Shown piece after piece: positions 1 through 7,346 of a stretch of DNA of 19,053 nucleotides. The DNA lies in NCBI GenBank assembly GCA_963575675.1, contig CAUYUA010000251.1, positions 1 through 19,053 of the forward strand, given 5' to 3'. The DNA comes from CAUYUA01 sp963575675 (GTDB lineage Bacteria > Pseudomonadota > Alphaproteobacteria > Azospirillales > Azospirillaceae). A program made the translations under genes and the position numbers. The notes beneath the pieces were generated by a model. It saw only the letters and a program-made list of their open reading frames with translations, did no database searches and was not told the origin of the DNA. Every line of letters starts with the position of its first letter. The stretch's first letter is position 1.

Positions 1-323
1 CCAAGTCATGGTTTCCAAAGGCCTCCCGGCCTTTGGCGGGTCCAGGGCGGAGCCCGGTCGCCGAAGGCGAAACCGAGAGAGATTCTGTTGAAACGAAGAT
101 CGCAATGTTCCGGCGATATGAGGGCCGCTCCAGAGAGAAAGCCGAAGGAGCAGTTTTTTTATGGCCAGTTTCATATTGCCATCAGAATAATAATGAAAGC
201 TTAATATGTACCTGGATTCTTTTTAGGAGTCGAATTCTTTTCGACCGCTTCGTGCAAACAGTTGCGCAAAAGCATAACCTGTAAATGGATGATGGATGCT
301 TGCGCTATAATTCAATCATAACT
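1..323. other. Intergenic stretch downstream of cas3, no recognisable gene
   Basis: A plus-strand frame at 33-284 is open, but its 83-residue translation resembles nothing I know and it has no convincing ribosome binding site. A perfect 9-base-pair hairpin lies at 15-36 (CCAAAGGCC, loop TCCC, GGCCTTTGG), followed by GC-rich sequence of the kind seen in dispersed intergenic repeats. From about 150 the base composition drops to AT-rich. In most type I-E loci the next gene after cas3 would be cas8e (casA) almost immediately; nothing like it begins here on the minus strand. Confidence 0.5.
15..36. repeat. Perfect 9-bp hairpin near the window edge
   Basis: CCAAAGGCC pairs with GGCCTTTGG around a TCCC loop. 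No T-run follows on either strand, so it is not a standard intrinsic terminator. It may be part of a dispersed palindromic repeat that begins outside the window. Confidence 0.5.
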
Positions 324-2948
324 TTACGCTAAACCGTATCGGTCATAGCGGTAGGTTTGGTCTCCGAATCGGAAGGAGAGGGTTTCGGAGTTGGTTTGGA
401 GGTCTTCGATTTGAGCGTCGGAAGGCGTGTCCTTTTTGACCATCCATCCGGGAATAGAGAACGAAGCGACCGGAAGGCCGAAAGGGCCGTCGATCGCCTC
501 GGTCAGAGCGACGCTTCGGCTGTCGAGTCCCAAGCGGGTTTGGATTTTCTCGTCTTTAAAGAGCGGCGGCGCCGGAGGCTCGGTCCAATCAATGCAGTTG
601 GAGTCAGCGACGCGCCGTTCGGCGGAGCTTTTTCCCATAATTTCGGCCAAGTGTTTTTCCCACTCGGGTCCGAGGGCGCGGGCGAGGGTTTCTAGTCGCT
701 CGGAGTGGGTTGCGGCCTCGACCAAAGCGCGGTTCATTTGAGGAATGCTCCACAGCGGCTGTTCGCGGATCAGGTTGCGCGTGGCCGCCAGGATCAAAAG
801 ATTGGGATAGACGGTTCCGCAGCCGAGGCGAGCGGGTCCGTTCGGCGAAAGAGACGGAGCGACGACCAGAACGGCGGGACCTTCGAAGCCGAGCGGCCGC
901 GATCGAGCATGGCGATGGAGACGGCCGATTCTTTGCAACAGGACGTCAATCGGGCAGAGGTCGGAAATCAGGAAATCGGCATCGATGTCGAGGCTTTGTT
1001 CGGCGGTTTGGGTGGCGACGACGAGGGCTCCGATGGGCAGGGCTCCGCCGTTGAGCGAGTTCTTGCCGAGCCGGGCTTCGAGCGCGGCGTCGAGCAGGAC
1101 TCGATCTTCGGCGGCGAAGCGGGCGTGGTGAGGCGCGGCGCGGTCTCGACAGCGAAGAAACAGCGGAGAATCCTCGCCGAGCCGTTGCTCCAACGCGCGT
1201 TGGAGGGCGACCGCGTTGGAGACGGTGTTGCGGATAATCAGCACGCGGGCTCCGGCGGAGGCGGCGTCGATGGCGCGTTGAGCCAGGGCGTCCAGGTCCG
1301 AGACGTCCTCCGCCAGAGAAAGCGCGACCGATTTCTGCGGCGCGTCGGCGGGAAGAGGGACCGCTCGGCAGGTCTCGGCGTCGAGATGAAGCGCAGGGTA
1401 CGGCGCGACGCATGCTTGATCGAACGACGGAGCGTTCCGGCTGTTCCCGCCCAACAGAGCGTGGCGCATGCGACTTCCCAGGGTCGCCGACATCAACAGA
1501 GCGTGTCCGCCTGCTGCGCGGTGCTGATCGAGAATGTTGAACAGCAGTCGCTCCATATAGGGATCACTAGCGTGAACCTCATCGATGACCAGCAACTGCC
1601 GGAGCATGGCGGAGGATCGAAACTGCGCGTGGCGCACGGTCAGACCGCCCAGCAGCAATTGATCGATAGTCCCAACCATAACGGCTCCGGCAAGATAGCG
1701 GCGCGTCTGCTCGACGGCCCATCCTTCGTCGTGCAAAGCGGAGCGGGATGCGTCTTGGTCGGGCCACAAGACCTTGAAATTCGGCAGAGCCTGACCGTCG
1801 CGATCGTTGACTCGGATGTATCCGGGAACCGCCAAGCCGACCGGCGGAGCGGCGTCGGCCAAAATCCGCCGCAGGTCTTGAGTGATGCGGGTTTGAATTT
1901 GCTTGGCGGAGGCTCTGGTTGGCAGCGCGAAGTAGAGCCCATCGACTTTGTCCTCGCGCAACAGCCGCAGGAAATGCAATAAAGCCGCTTCGGTTTTGCC
2001 GGACCCGGTTTCGGCCTCCAGCGCCATAACCGAGCCGTGATCGTCGGCGGCGGGCAGGTCGAGCGTCGCGGTTTGCGCCGGACGAGCGGCGAAGCCGGGG
2101 AACAACGCCGGAAAATCGAACTGCAAGGCTCGGGCGGCGTCTCGGCGATCGGCGGCGTCGAAACGGCGGTCGCTGACCACTCTTTGAGCGGCGGCGCGCG
2201 CGGCGGCGATGCGGTTCGTTTCGGACTTGGGCTCCGACCGTGGATAACCAAACCGCGTCTCGTCCGATCCCAGCCAATCCGCCCACACCACTAATCCGGC
2301 GAAGGCGTGTAGAAAACGGCTCTCGGTCGGCAAAGTCTCGCCGCCGGGCTCGAAGGCCGCCGGGAACCAATCCTTCAGCGCTCGACCCAGAATCCCGGCC
2401 TCGTTCACCGGATCATAGCAGTCGCTTTTGCTCCATAGGCCGGGCGCGTCTCGATCGAACGGCGGGCTTAAGTCCGGCGTCAACGACGAGCCGTGATGCC
2501 CCCAAACCACCGCCAAAAGATCGTCCAAGGCGTCATTGTCGTTGCCCGTCCATTTCAGCAGAACATCCGCGCCGATCGCCTTTTTGAAGGGGTTCAGGAT
2601 CGAATTCCGCTCTTTCTTTCCAATGCTCGGCGTTCCCCACAGCAGAGACGCAACCGGCGCGACATGTCCGACGAACGCGCCTGTTTCGTTCCTGATGCGA
2701 TTCTGAAATCCGATATTGACCTTCCCAACGTCGTGCAGCGCCGCCAGGACGCACAATCTCTGACGCGCGGATCGGTCCAGCTCTTTTCGATTTCCCAGCT
2801 TCGCCAGTCGCCGCGCCGTCGTCGGCAGCTCCAACAGAGCCTCGGCCATCGCGGCGACGTCAGCGCTGTGATCCAACAGCGAAAGGAAGAAGCGCGCGTT
2901 TTCTGTATACCGGGCCTTGGCGACCGCACAACCGATATTTTGCATCAT
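324..2948 (-). CDS. cas3: CRISPR-associated helicase/nuclease Cas3 (type I-E-like)
   Basis: Cas3 is the DNA-degrading effector of type I CRISPR interference: once Cascade has bound target DNA it unwinds and cuts it. The 874-residue protein has the full fusion layout. The N-terminal HD nuclease has its metal ligands at H27, H72-D73, H95 and H151-H152. WADWLGSD near 222-229 is typical of the end of this domain in I-E proteins. The SF2 helicase follows, with Walker A ETGSGKT ending near 319, the DEVH box at 456-459, an SAT motif, and QRIGRLHRH as motif VI. No key residue is missing, so it should be active. ATG at 2948 is followed at once by a second ATG (2945). It is divergent from the CRISPR array, which starts about 410 bases away. 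No Cascade or cas1/cas2 gene is in view, so partners must lie beyond the left edge or elsewhere. The type I-E assignment rests on the repeat type and motif wording. Confidence 0.95.
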   Translation of the reverse strand: MMQNIGCAVAKARYTENARFFLSLLDHSADVAAMAEALLELPTTARRLAKLGNRKELDRSARQRLCVLAALHDVGKVNIGFQNRIRNETGAFVGHVAPVASLLWGTPSIGKKERNSILNPFKKAIGADVLLKWTGNDNDALDDLLAVVWGHHGSSLTPDLSPPFDRDAPGLWSKSDCYDPVNEAGILGRALKDWFPAAFEPGGETLPTESRFLHAFAGLVVWADWLGSDETRFGYPRSEPKSETNRIAAARAAAQRVVSDRRFDAADRRDAARALQFDFPALFPGFAARPAQTATLDLPAADDHGSVMALEAETGSGKTEAALLHFLRLLREDKVDGLYFALPTRASAKQIQTRITQDLRRILADAAPPVGLAVPGYIRVNDRDGQALPNFKVLWPDQDASRSALHDEGWAVEQTRRYLAGAVMVGTIDQLLLGGLTVRHAQFRSSAMLRQLLVIDEVHASDPYMERLLFNILDQHRAAGGHALLMSATLGSRMRHALLGGNSRNAPSFDQACVAPYPALHLDAETCRAVPLPADAPQKSVALSLAEDVSDLDALAQRAIDAASAGARVLIIRNTVSNAVALQRALEQRLGEDSPLFLRCRDRAAPHHARFAAEDRVLLDAALEARLGKNSLNGGALPIGALVVATQTAEQSLDIDADFLISDLCPIDVLLQRIGRLHRHARSRPLGFEGPAVLVVAPSLSPNGPARLGCGTVYPNLLILAATRNLIREQPLWSIPQMNRALVEAATHSERLETLARALGPEWEKHLAEIMGKSSAERRVADSNCIDWTEPPAPPLFKDEKIQTRLGLDSRSVALTEAIDGPFGLPVASFSIPGWMVKKDTPSDAQIEDLQTNSETLSFRFGDQTYRYDRYGLA

Positions 2949-2977
2949 ATACGTCTTTCAGCATATACGTCTTTTAG
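2946..2977. repeat. 16-bp tandem duplication over the cas3 start
   Basis: CATATACGTCTTTCAG (2946-2961) is followed directly by CATATACGTCTTTTAG (2962-2977), with one mismatch. The first copy contains the cas3 start codon on the minus strand. The second therefore creates another GACGTATATG upstream, whose ATG is 16 bases away and out of frame with cas3. It could be a replication-slippage duplication or a tandem operator. Confidence 0.8.
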
Positions 2978-3002
2978 AACGATCGAAAAGAAAGCGCCGA
3001 GA

Positions 3003-3032
3003 ATCATACCCGAAAATATGGTGTAATGCCAG
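3003..3032 (-). promoter_or_regulatory. Candidate sigma70 promoter for cas3
   Basis: On the minus strand CTGGCA (3032-3027) and TATGAT (3008-3003) are separated by 18 bases. They match the sigma70 hexamers at 4 and 5 of 6 positions. Transcription would start near 2996, giving a leader of about 48 bases before cas3. Identified by eye only. Confidence 0.4.
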
Positions 3033-3089
3033 TGAGTCTAATGATCAACCTATCGTATGATTTATGCGCGATCATCTTCGACAGGTTAG

Positions 3090-3323
3090 GAGCATTGCGC
3101 TCATTTCGGAAGGCAAAAAGTCGAATCTGCGCTCAACCTGGCGAATCAGAACAAGAGCTTCACTTTCGACGTGGCCTCTATCGTCCGCGTTCTTGGTCTG
3201 CCGTCTCGAACCATCGTCGAAATCAATGGCGTGCTCTTGCGGAGAAAAAGAACGCTAAAAAACGATGCGCTCTCCTTTGGGTTGTCCTTTGAGAAAAAGA
3301 AAATACAACCTCATTTTCCTTGA
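3090..3323 (+). pseudogene. Open frame of protein-like composition in the CRISPR leader (possible gene remnant)
   Basis: This frame is open from just after a TAG at 3087 to a TGA at 3321 and has no ATG; a GTG at 3171 is the only plausible start. Its translation has ordinary protein composition, for example FDVASIVRVLGLPSRTIVEI followed by a lysine/arginine-rich tail. Other frames here read as low-quality shadows. I do not recognise a family. It could be the 3' remnant of a deleted gene or chance. The stop codon overlaps the -35 element of the array promoter. Confidence 0.2.
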
Positions 3324-3348
3324 CAAATGAGCAATTTCAAAGTACTAA
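3320..3348 (+). promoter_or_regulatory. CRISPR array promoter in the leader
   Basis: TTGACA (3320-3325), a 17-base spacer and TACTAA (3343-3348) form a near-consensus sigma70 promoter. The start point about 7 bases downstream would be near 3355, at the first base of repeat 1 (3357). This fits the repeat orientation, since type I-E repeats read GTTTCCCC...GGGGATxxACC in the transcribed direction. It supports transcription of the array on the plus strand. Confidence 0.65.
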
Positions 3349-3356
3349 AGGCCAGA

Positions 3357-4544
3357 GTTTCCCCCGCACACGCGGGGATCGACCCATTTCGGCGGCCTCA
3401 ACCAGTGAGTAACATGCGTTTCCCCCGCACACGCGGGGATCGACCTCAGATAACTCTTGGGGTGTGGGATTCAAAGCAGTTTCCCCCGCACACGCGGGGA
3501 TCGACCTGCTTGCCCAAAGGATTTCATCACACATTAAAGGTTTCCCCCGCACACGCGGGGATCGACCTACGGTAGGCTCGACTTTTCGAGCCAATGCAAA
3601 GTTTCCCCCGCACACGCGGGGATCGACCCCGGGTTTTCATCAAACCCCGCATGGATTCTGTGTTTCCCCCGCACACGCGGGGATCGACCCCCTAGTTGTG
3701 GATTCCCTCGACTGGTTTGAGCGTTTCCCCCGCACACGCGGGGATCGACCTGACATGCCTCCTATTCTCCCTCCGATCTTGACGTTTCCCCCGCACACGC
3801 GGGGATCGACCTGCGTGGTCCAATCGGGAACGCAATTCATGAGGGTTTCCCCCGCACACGCGGGGATCGACCGGAGACCTGGACTTTTATCCGACACCTT
3901 CTTGGGTTTCCCCCGCACACGCGGGGATCGACCTTGACGCTTCCGGCGGAAATGTCGTCGTCAATCGTTTCCCCCGCACACGCGGGGATCGACCCGAGCA
4001 TGATGGTTGGGAATCTTGGGGCGAGGGGTTTCCCCCGCACACGCGGGGATCGACCCCCCGCCGCAAGCTCCATCGGACAAGCTACAGGAGTTTCCCCCGC
4101 ACACGCGGGGATCGACCCAGCTCAGGGCACGAGGCCACATAGTCTAAAATGTTTCCCCCGCACACGCGGGGATCGACCTATTTCGTGCCGTTATATGGGC
4201 AGTTTGTATAAGTTTCCCCCGCACACGCGGGGATCGACCTGGATGCGTATATGGTAGACGTCAAAAAGATGCGTTTCCCCCGCACACGCGGGGATCGACC
4301 CAGTCTGTGACCGTCCGTCGCGACAGCACAAGCGTTTCCCCCGCACACGCGGGGATCGACCTAAGATTCTTTCCGAAAGCGTGCTTGGATTTTAGTTTCC
4401 CCCGCACACGCGGGGATCGATCTCTTATTGGTGTCGCGGTGCTTGCTGGCTTTGAGTTTCCCCCGCACACGCGGGGATCGACCTCTCGTTTGTGTGCGTT
4501 GCAAGGCGTCAACTTGGTTTCCCCCGCACACGCGGGGATCGACC
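3357..4544 (+). CRISPR. Type I-E-like CRISPR array, 20 repeats and 19 spacers
   Basis: There are twenty 28-base repeats, each beginning GTTTCCCCCGC and ending GCGGGGATCGACC. Repeat starts are 3357, 3418, 3479, 3540, 3601, 3662, 3723, 3784, 3845, 3906, 3967, 4028, 4090, 4151, 4212, 4273, 4334, 4395, 4456 and 4517. Each repeat holds a 6-bp hairpin (CCCCGC/GCGGGG, loop ACAC), the shape cleaved by Cas6e. Spacers are 33 bases, except spacer 12 (4056-4089), which is 34. All repeats are identical except number 18 (4395-4422), which ends GATCGATC instead of GATCGACC. No two spacers look alike and none matches the rest of the window by eye. If the repeat is counted as 29 bases with a variable last base, spacers are 32 bases, the usual I-E size. 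The leader lies at the left (promoter at 3320-3348), so the oldest spacers are on the right, where the one variant repeat lies. Confidence 0.98.
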
Positions 4545-4701
4545 GCTATATTTGGAGTCGTTGTCGCGCGAGGTCACGTCCTCGGACGTGCCCCTCCGAC
4601 CAGGGCGGAAGCCGTAACTGTGGTCGCTGAAGGTAGGATCAAGAAATGGCCAGCTTACGATGGGACTTGCACCCACAAGAGCGCGCCCATGCTGGGCGCA
4701 C
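4545..4701 (-). mobile_element. 5' fragment of a group II intron (class C-like)
   Basis: Read on the minus strand from 4701, the sequence opens GTGCGCCCAGCATGGGCGC and continues TGTGGGTGCAAGTCCCA. This is the 5' GUGYG boundary and first helices of domain I of bacterial group II introns, similar in wording to class C introns such as that of Oceanobacillus iheyensis. The match fades towards the last CRISPR repeat. No reverse transcriptase frame, domain V or 3' end is present, so this is a remnant of at most about 157 bases. Its 5' end lies one base after the T-run of the atp terminator (4703-4731), and class C introns are known to insert just behind intrinsic terminators. Family recognised from memory; the inner boundary is uncertain. 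Confidence 0.7.
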
Positions 4702-4702
4702 C

Positions 4703-4731
4703 AAAAAAGGCGTTGGTTTTTCCAACGCCTT
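4703..4731 (-). terminator. Intrinsic terminator of the atp operon
   Basis: On the minus strand AAGGCGTTGG, a five-A loop and CCAACGCCTT form a perfect 10-bp stem running into six T residues (4708-4703). It lies 28 bases after the atpF stop. In the plus direction there is no T-run after the hairpin, so it would be a poor terminator for the CRISPR transcript. Confidence 0.85.
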
Positions 4732-4758
4732 GAATATAAGACCGATAAAAGTCGCGTC

Positions 4759-5241
4759 TTAGTTTAGATGCCGAGGCAACTCCGCAATCACCGCATCCAC
4801 CATAGGATCTGCGCCATCAACGGCGCGATGCTCGATCAACAATTTCTGACAAGCTGCAATCGCAATATCCACCGTCATGTTTCTGATTTCAGCGACGGCG
4901 CTAGCCTCCACCAGAGCAATACGGTTAACGGCTTGAGCTTCGCGCTGTTGAATCATTTCTTGAATCCGCTCAGCTGCGCGAACATGCATACGCTCAGCGT
5001 CCTCTCGGGCGTGAGCAACGATGTTTGCAGCTTCCGTCTCGGCCTCTTCCTCACGTTTTTTGGCCTCGGCGAAGAGTTTCTGAGCCTCATCCCGCAAACG
5101 ACGCGCTTCTTCGATGTCGCTGCGAATGCGCGCGGAACGCTGGTCAAGGAACCCCGTAAGCCCTGTCGAAACGCGCTTGTACATAAAGACGACGAACAGA
5201 ACAAACGCAATCGCAACCCAAAAAGTTGGATCCTTCAGCAT
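4759..5241 (-). CDS. atpF: F0F1 ATP synthase subunit b
   Basis: Subunit b, with b', forms the peripheral stalk that holds the F1 head against the membrane ring. The 160-residue protein has one N-terminal membrane segment (about residues 7-24, FWVAIAFVLFVVFMY), then a long charged alanine/glutamate/arginine-rich helix (about 30-125) expected to form a coiled coil, and a short C-terminal delta-binding end. The chosen ATG at 5241 overlaps the b' stop as TGATG, so translation is probably coupled. A GTG at 5244 in the same frame is an alternative. AAGGAG lies 8 bases before the ATG and 5 before the GTG. It is the last gene before the terminator at 4703-4731, and F1 genes do not follow, as is usual in Alphaproteobacteria. 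Confidence 0.93.
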   Translation of the reverse strand: MLKDPTFWVAIAFVLFVVFMYKRVSTGLTGFLDQRSARIRSDIEEARRLRDEAQKLFAEAKKREEEAETEAANIVAHAREDAERMHVRAAERIQEMIQQREAQAVNRIALVEASAVAEIRNMTVDIAIAACQKLLIEHRAVDGADPMVDAVIAELPRHLN

Positions 5242-5867
5242 CACCCACGCTCCTTCACCACCACCGCCACAGCAGAGGCAGCAACACCGTCATCGATCTC
5301 CACGCCGCCCAATTTGGCGACTGCCGCACGCGCAATATCTGCGGCGGCGGCGTGAACATCTCTCATCGCGCTTTTCTTCGCGAGAGCCACTCGTTCTTCC
5401 GCCCGGCGCAATCGAGTTGCGAATTCCAATTCCAATTTTGCCCGCTGAGCGGCCTCTTTGGCTTCCGCCTCTTTCACCACGCCGGCAATTGTCTCGTTTG
5501 CTTCTGCGCGAGCTTTCACCAGATGCTGCTCGACGGCGGTGCGATACGTTGCCGCCCCTTCTTTCAGCTCTTCAGCTTTGTGGATGTCACGCGCAATGGT
5601 CTCTTCGCGTTTTTCCAGGATTTCCCCGACCCGAGGCAACCCCACGCCGGCATTCATAATATACAGAACGACAAATGAAATCACTAACCAGAACAACTGC
5701 TCCGGGAAGTACTCCGGCTTTAACTGGGGCAAACCGCCGCCGCCATGACCGCCACCGGAAGACGCCCAAGCCAAGTCTGCAATCATAACAATCGCCAAAG
5801 CCACTACAGCCGGCCCCGCAAGACGATTTATCCAGCCCGGCAATCGCCGAAGCATCAGATTCAGCAT
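5241..5867 (-). CDS. atpF': F0F1 ATP synthase subunit b'
   Basis: This second, divergent b-type stalk subunit (b') is found in photosynthetic bacteria, chloroplasts and most Alphaproteobacteria. The protein has 208 residues. An N-terminal hydrophobic stretch (about 14-36, ending ADLAWASSGGG) may be a signal-like extension. The family membrane segment follows (FPEQLFWLVISFVVLYIMNA), then RVGEILEKREETI and a long charged alanine-rich helix. The frame is open up to 6029, but that extension overlaps atpB. GGGGGAG lies 6 bases before the ATG at 5867 and only 3 before the adjacent ATG at 5870, so I chose 5867. Its stop overlaps the start of atpF. Confidence 0.9.
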   Translation of the reverse strand: MLNLMLRRLPGWINRLAGPAVVALAIVMIADLAWASSGGGHGGGGLPQLKPEYFPEQLFWLVISFVVLYIMNAGVGLPRVGEILEKREETIARDIHKAEELKEGAATYRTAVEQHLVKARAEANETIAGVVKEAEAKEAAQRAKLELEFATRLRRAEERVALAKKSAMRDVHAAAADIARAAVAKLGGVEIDDGVAASAVAVVVKERG

Positions 5868-5955
5868 CATAAACTCCCCCATCGACCGACCGCGTCGCCT
5901 TCTGAACACGATCGGCATTGAGAATCCTTTGCTTACCGCGCGCGATTGCGCACGA

Positions 5956-6699
5956 TCAATGCATTTCAATAGCGTCCCGAATATACAAGCAGGACAAGAG
6001 CGCAAACACATAAGCTTGCACAAAAGCAACCATCAGCTCAAAACCGACCAAAGCCACGTTGATCGCCACCGGAGCCATTGCCACGAAATACCCAACGCCC
6101 CCCATGGACGCAACCATCATCACCGAAAACCCGGCAAAGACCTTCAACATGGTGTGTCCGGCCATCATATTTGCGAACAAACGAACTGAAAGGCTCACGG
6201 GACGGATAAAATAGGAAATGATCTCAATGGGCACAAGCACGGGGGCCAAGGCGATCGGCGCTCCGGGAGGCATAAAAAAAGCAAAGAAATGCAGCCCGTG
6301 ACGAACGAACCCCAACACCGTGACAAAGAGAAACACCATGAAGGCCAAAGTAAACGTAACGATAAGATGGCTGGTGAACGTGAACATATACGGCACCATG
6401 CCAAGCATATTGCCGAACAGCACGAAGGTGAAAATCGTAAACACCAGCGGGAAAAAGGGGCGCGCCTCTTCACCGGCGTTTTCGCGCACGATATTGGAAA
6501 CGAAATCATAGAGTATCTCGGCCAAAGATTGCAGTCTCCCTGGCACAAGCGCGCGCTTGCGAGTTCCCACAATGAGCAACGCCGAGATCAACACGCACGC
6601 CAGCACCATCGCCAACGCCGCATTGTTAAAATTCACATCAACGCCGCCAATGACGAGTGGGATGATCGGAGTAATGTGGAATTGGTGTAGGGGATCCAA
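5956..6699 (-). CDS. atpB: F0F1 ATP synthase subunit a
   Basis: Subunit a forms the two proton half-channels beside the c-ring. The 247-residue protein begins DPLHQFHITPI, a standard alphaproteobacterial N-terminus, and has five or six membrane segments. The essential arginine is R173 in SLSVRLFANMMAGH, and the C-terminal helix carries the usual FVQAYVFALL wording. The frame is open to 6777, but the upstream part (MPVCRLGAIG...) is arginine-rich and unlike the family. TTG at 6699 has AGAGG exactly 6 bases upstream and gives the family N-terminus, so it is chosen. The gap to atpF' is 88 bases. Rare-start use may tune a dosage of one subunit a against many c; that is inference. Confidence 0.93.
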   Translation of the reverse strand: MDPLHQFHITPIIPLVIGGVDVNFNNAALAMVLACVLISALLIVGTRKRALVPGRLQSLAEILYDFVSNIVRENAGEEARPFFPLVFTIFTFVLFGNMLGMVPYMFTFTSHLIVTFTLAFMVFLFVTVLGFVRHGLHFFAFFMPPGAPIALAPVLVPIEIISYFIRPVSLSVRLFANMMAGHTMLKVFAGFSVMMVASMGGVGYFVAMAPVAINVALVGFELMVAFVQAYVFALLSCLYIRDAIEMH

Positions 6700-6923
6700 G
6701 GTCGACCTCTTTCGTTGATGTTCGTCTTTCTCCGCCCGTCGGCGCCAACCGATCGCACCCAATCGGCAAACCGGCATGCCTTGGCGAACCTAAACGGCAT
6801 GGCGTCAAGTCCCGCCTCATACTTATCTCTAGAACAGCCCAAACTTAATTTCCAGAAGCATTGACGCCAATCATTCAAAAAACCGGCTCGGGCGCCCCCC
6901 TCAGCGCTACATAAGGAAAGCGA
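6700..6923. other. atpI-atpB intergenic region
   Basis: Apart from the atpB ribosome binding site, I see no gene or clear promoter here. It is longer than usual for the interior of an atp operon. Confidence 0.5.
6706..6713 (-). promoter_or_regulatory. Ribosome binding site deciding the TTG start of atpB
   Basis: GAAAGAGG on the minus strand ends 6 bases before TTG at 6699. The only in-frame ATG upstream (6777) would add 26 arginine-rich residues foreign to the family. Confidence 0.7.
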
Positions 6924-7346
6924 CTATCCCGGCGGAACGTCGGATTTCGACACGGACGCGGGCTCTTTACCTGTGCCGACGCCAGCCCCTCCGTCGTCAC
7001 CCTTAGGGCGTCGATACCCCATCCCGTAACCGTACCCGCTTGCGACTCGGTAAGCGTTGTTGACGGCGACCATCGAACCCAACACGAACATCCCCATCAA
7101 GCCCCAGGGCTTCGAGTTCAGCCAACTATCCAACGCCATACCTGAAACGACGCCGATCATCACGGCGACAACCATTTCAACGCCGACTCGAAACGCAGCG
7201 CCGACAGCGCCGCGAAGAACGTCATTTCCTTCGCCGGGTTCGCCTTTTTTCACACGACTTCGCTCGCGCGCTTGCGCCAATCGCGTTTCCAGGTCAGCCA
7301 AAGACCCCGCAAACTCAGCATCGCTTTTACGCGCGTCATCGTCCAT
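6924..7346 (-). CDS. atpI: ATP synthase accessory protein AtpI
   Basis: AtpI is a small membrane protein encoded at the head of many atp operons, implicated in c-ring assembly and Mg2+ handling. The 140-residue product starts MDDDARKSDAEFAGSLADLE, then a charged helix (about 18-40), two membrane segments (about 50-72 and 82-102) with DSWLNSKPWG between them, and a glycine-rich hydrophilic tail. The frame is open to 7424, but the chosen ATG at 7346 has GGAGAAGG upstream and removes an unlikely cysteine-rich extension. A 224-base gap separates it from atpB. Assignment rests on position, size and topology. Confidence 0.8.
   Translation of the reverse strand: MDDDARKSDAEFAGSLADLETRLAQARERSRVKKGEPGEGNDVLRGAVGAAFRVGVEMVVAVMIGVVSGMALDSWLNSKPWGLMGMFVLGSMVAVNNAYRVASGYGYGMGYRRPKGDDGGAGVGTGKEPASVSKSDVPPG

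Noticed and set aside
53..165. Glycine-riboswitch-like words (GCCGAAGGAGCA and GAGAGA)
   Set aside because: The words lie too close together, the CTCTCAGG partner strand is missing, and no glycine-related gene follows.
946..2370. Long antisense and alternate-frame openings across cas3
   Set aside because: They are arginine-, serine- and proline-rich shadows of a GC-rich gene with all Cas3 motifs intact in the main frame.
3221..3233. IHF-like site AATCAATGGCGTG in the leader
   Set aside because: One mismatch to a loose consensus and more than 120 bases from repeat 1; too weak to claim.
3327..4630. Open frames through the CRISPR array encoding repeats of SPAHAGID or PRVCGGN type
   Set aside because: They are translations of the repeat-spacer units, a common annotation artefact.
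4601..4702. tRNA-like look of the GC-rich segment after the array
   Set aside because: No cloverleaf or T-arm can be formed; the group II intron 5' end explains the helices better.
5868..6029. N-terminal extension of the b' subunit
   Set aside because: It overlaps atpB, is cysteine- and arginine-rich, and a good ribosome binding site marks the start at 5867.
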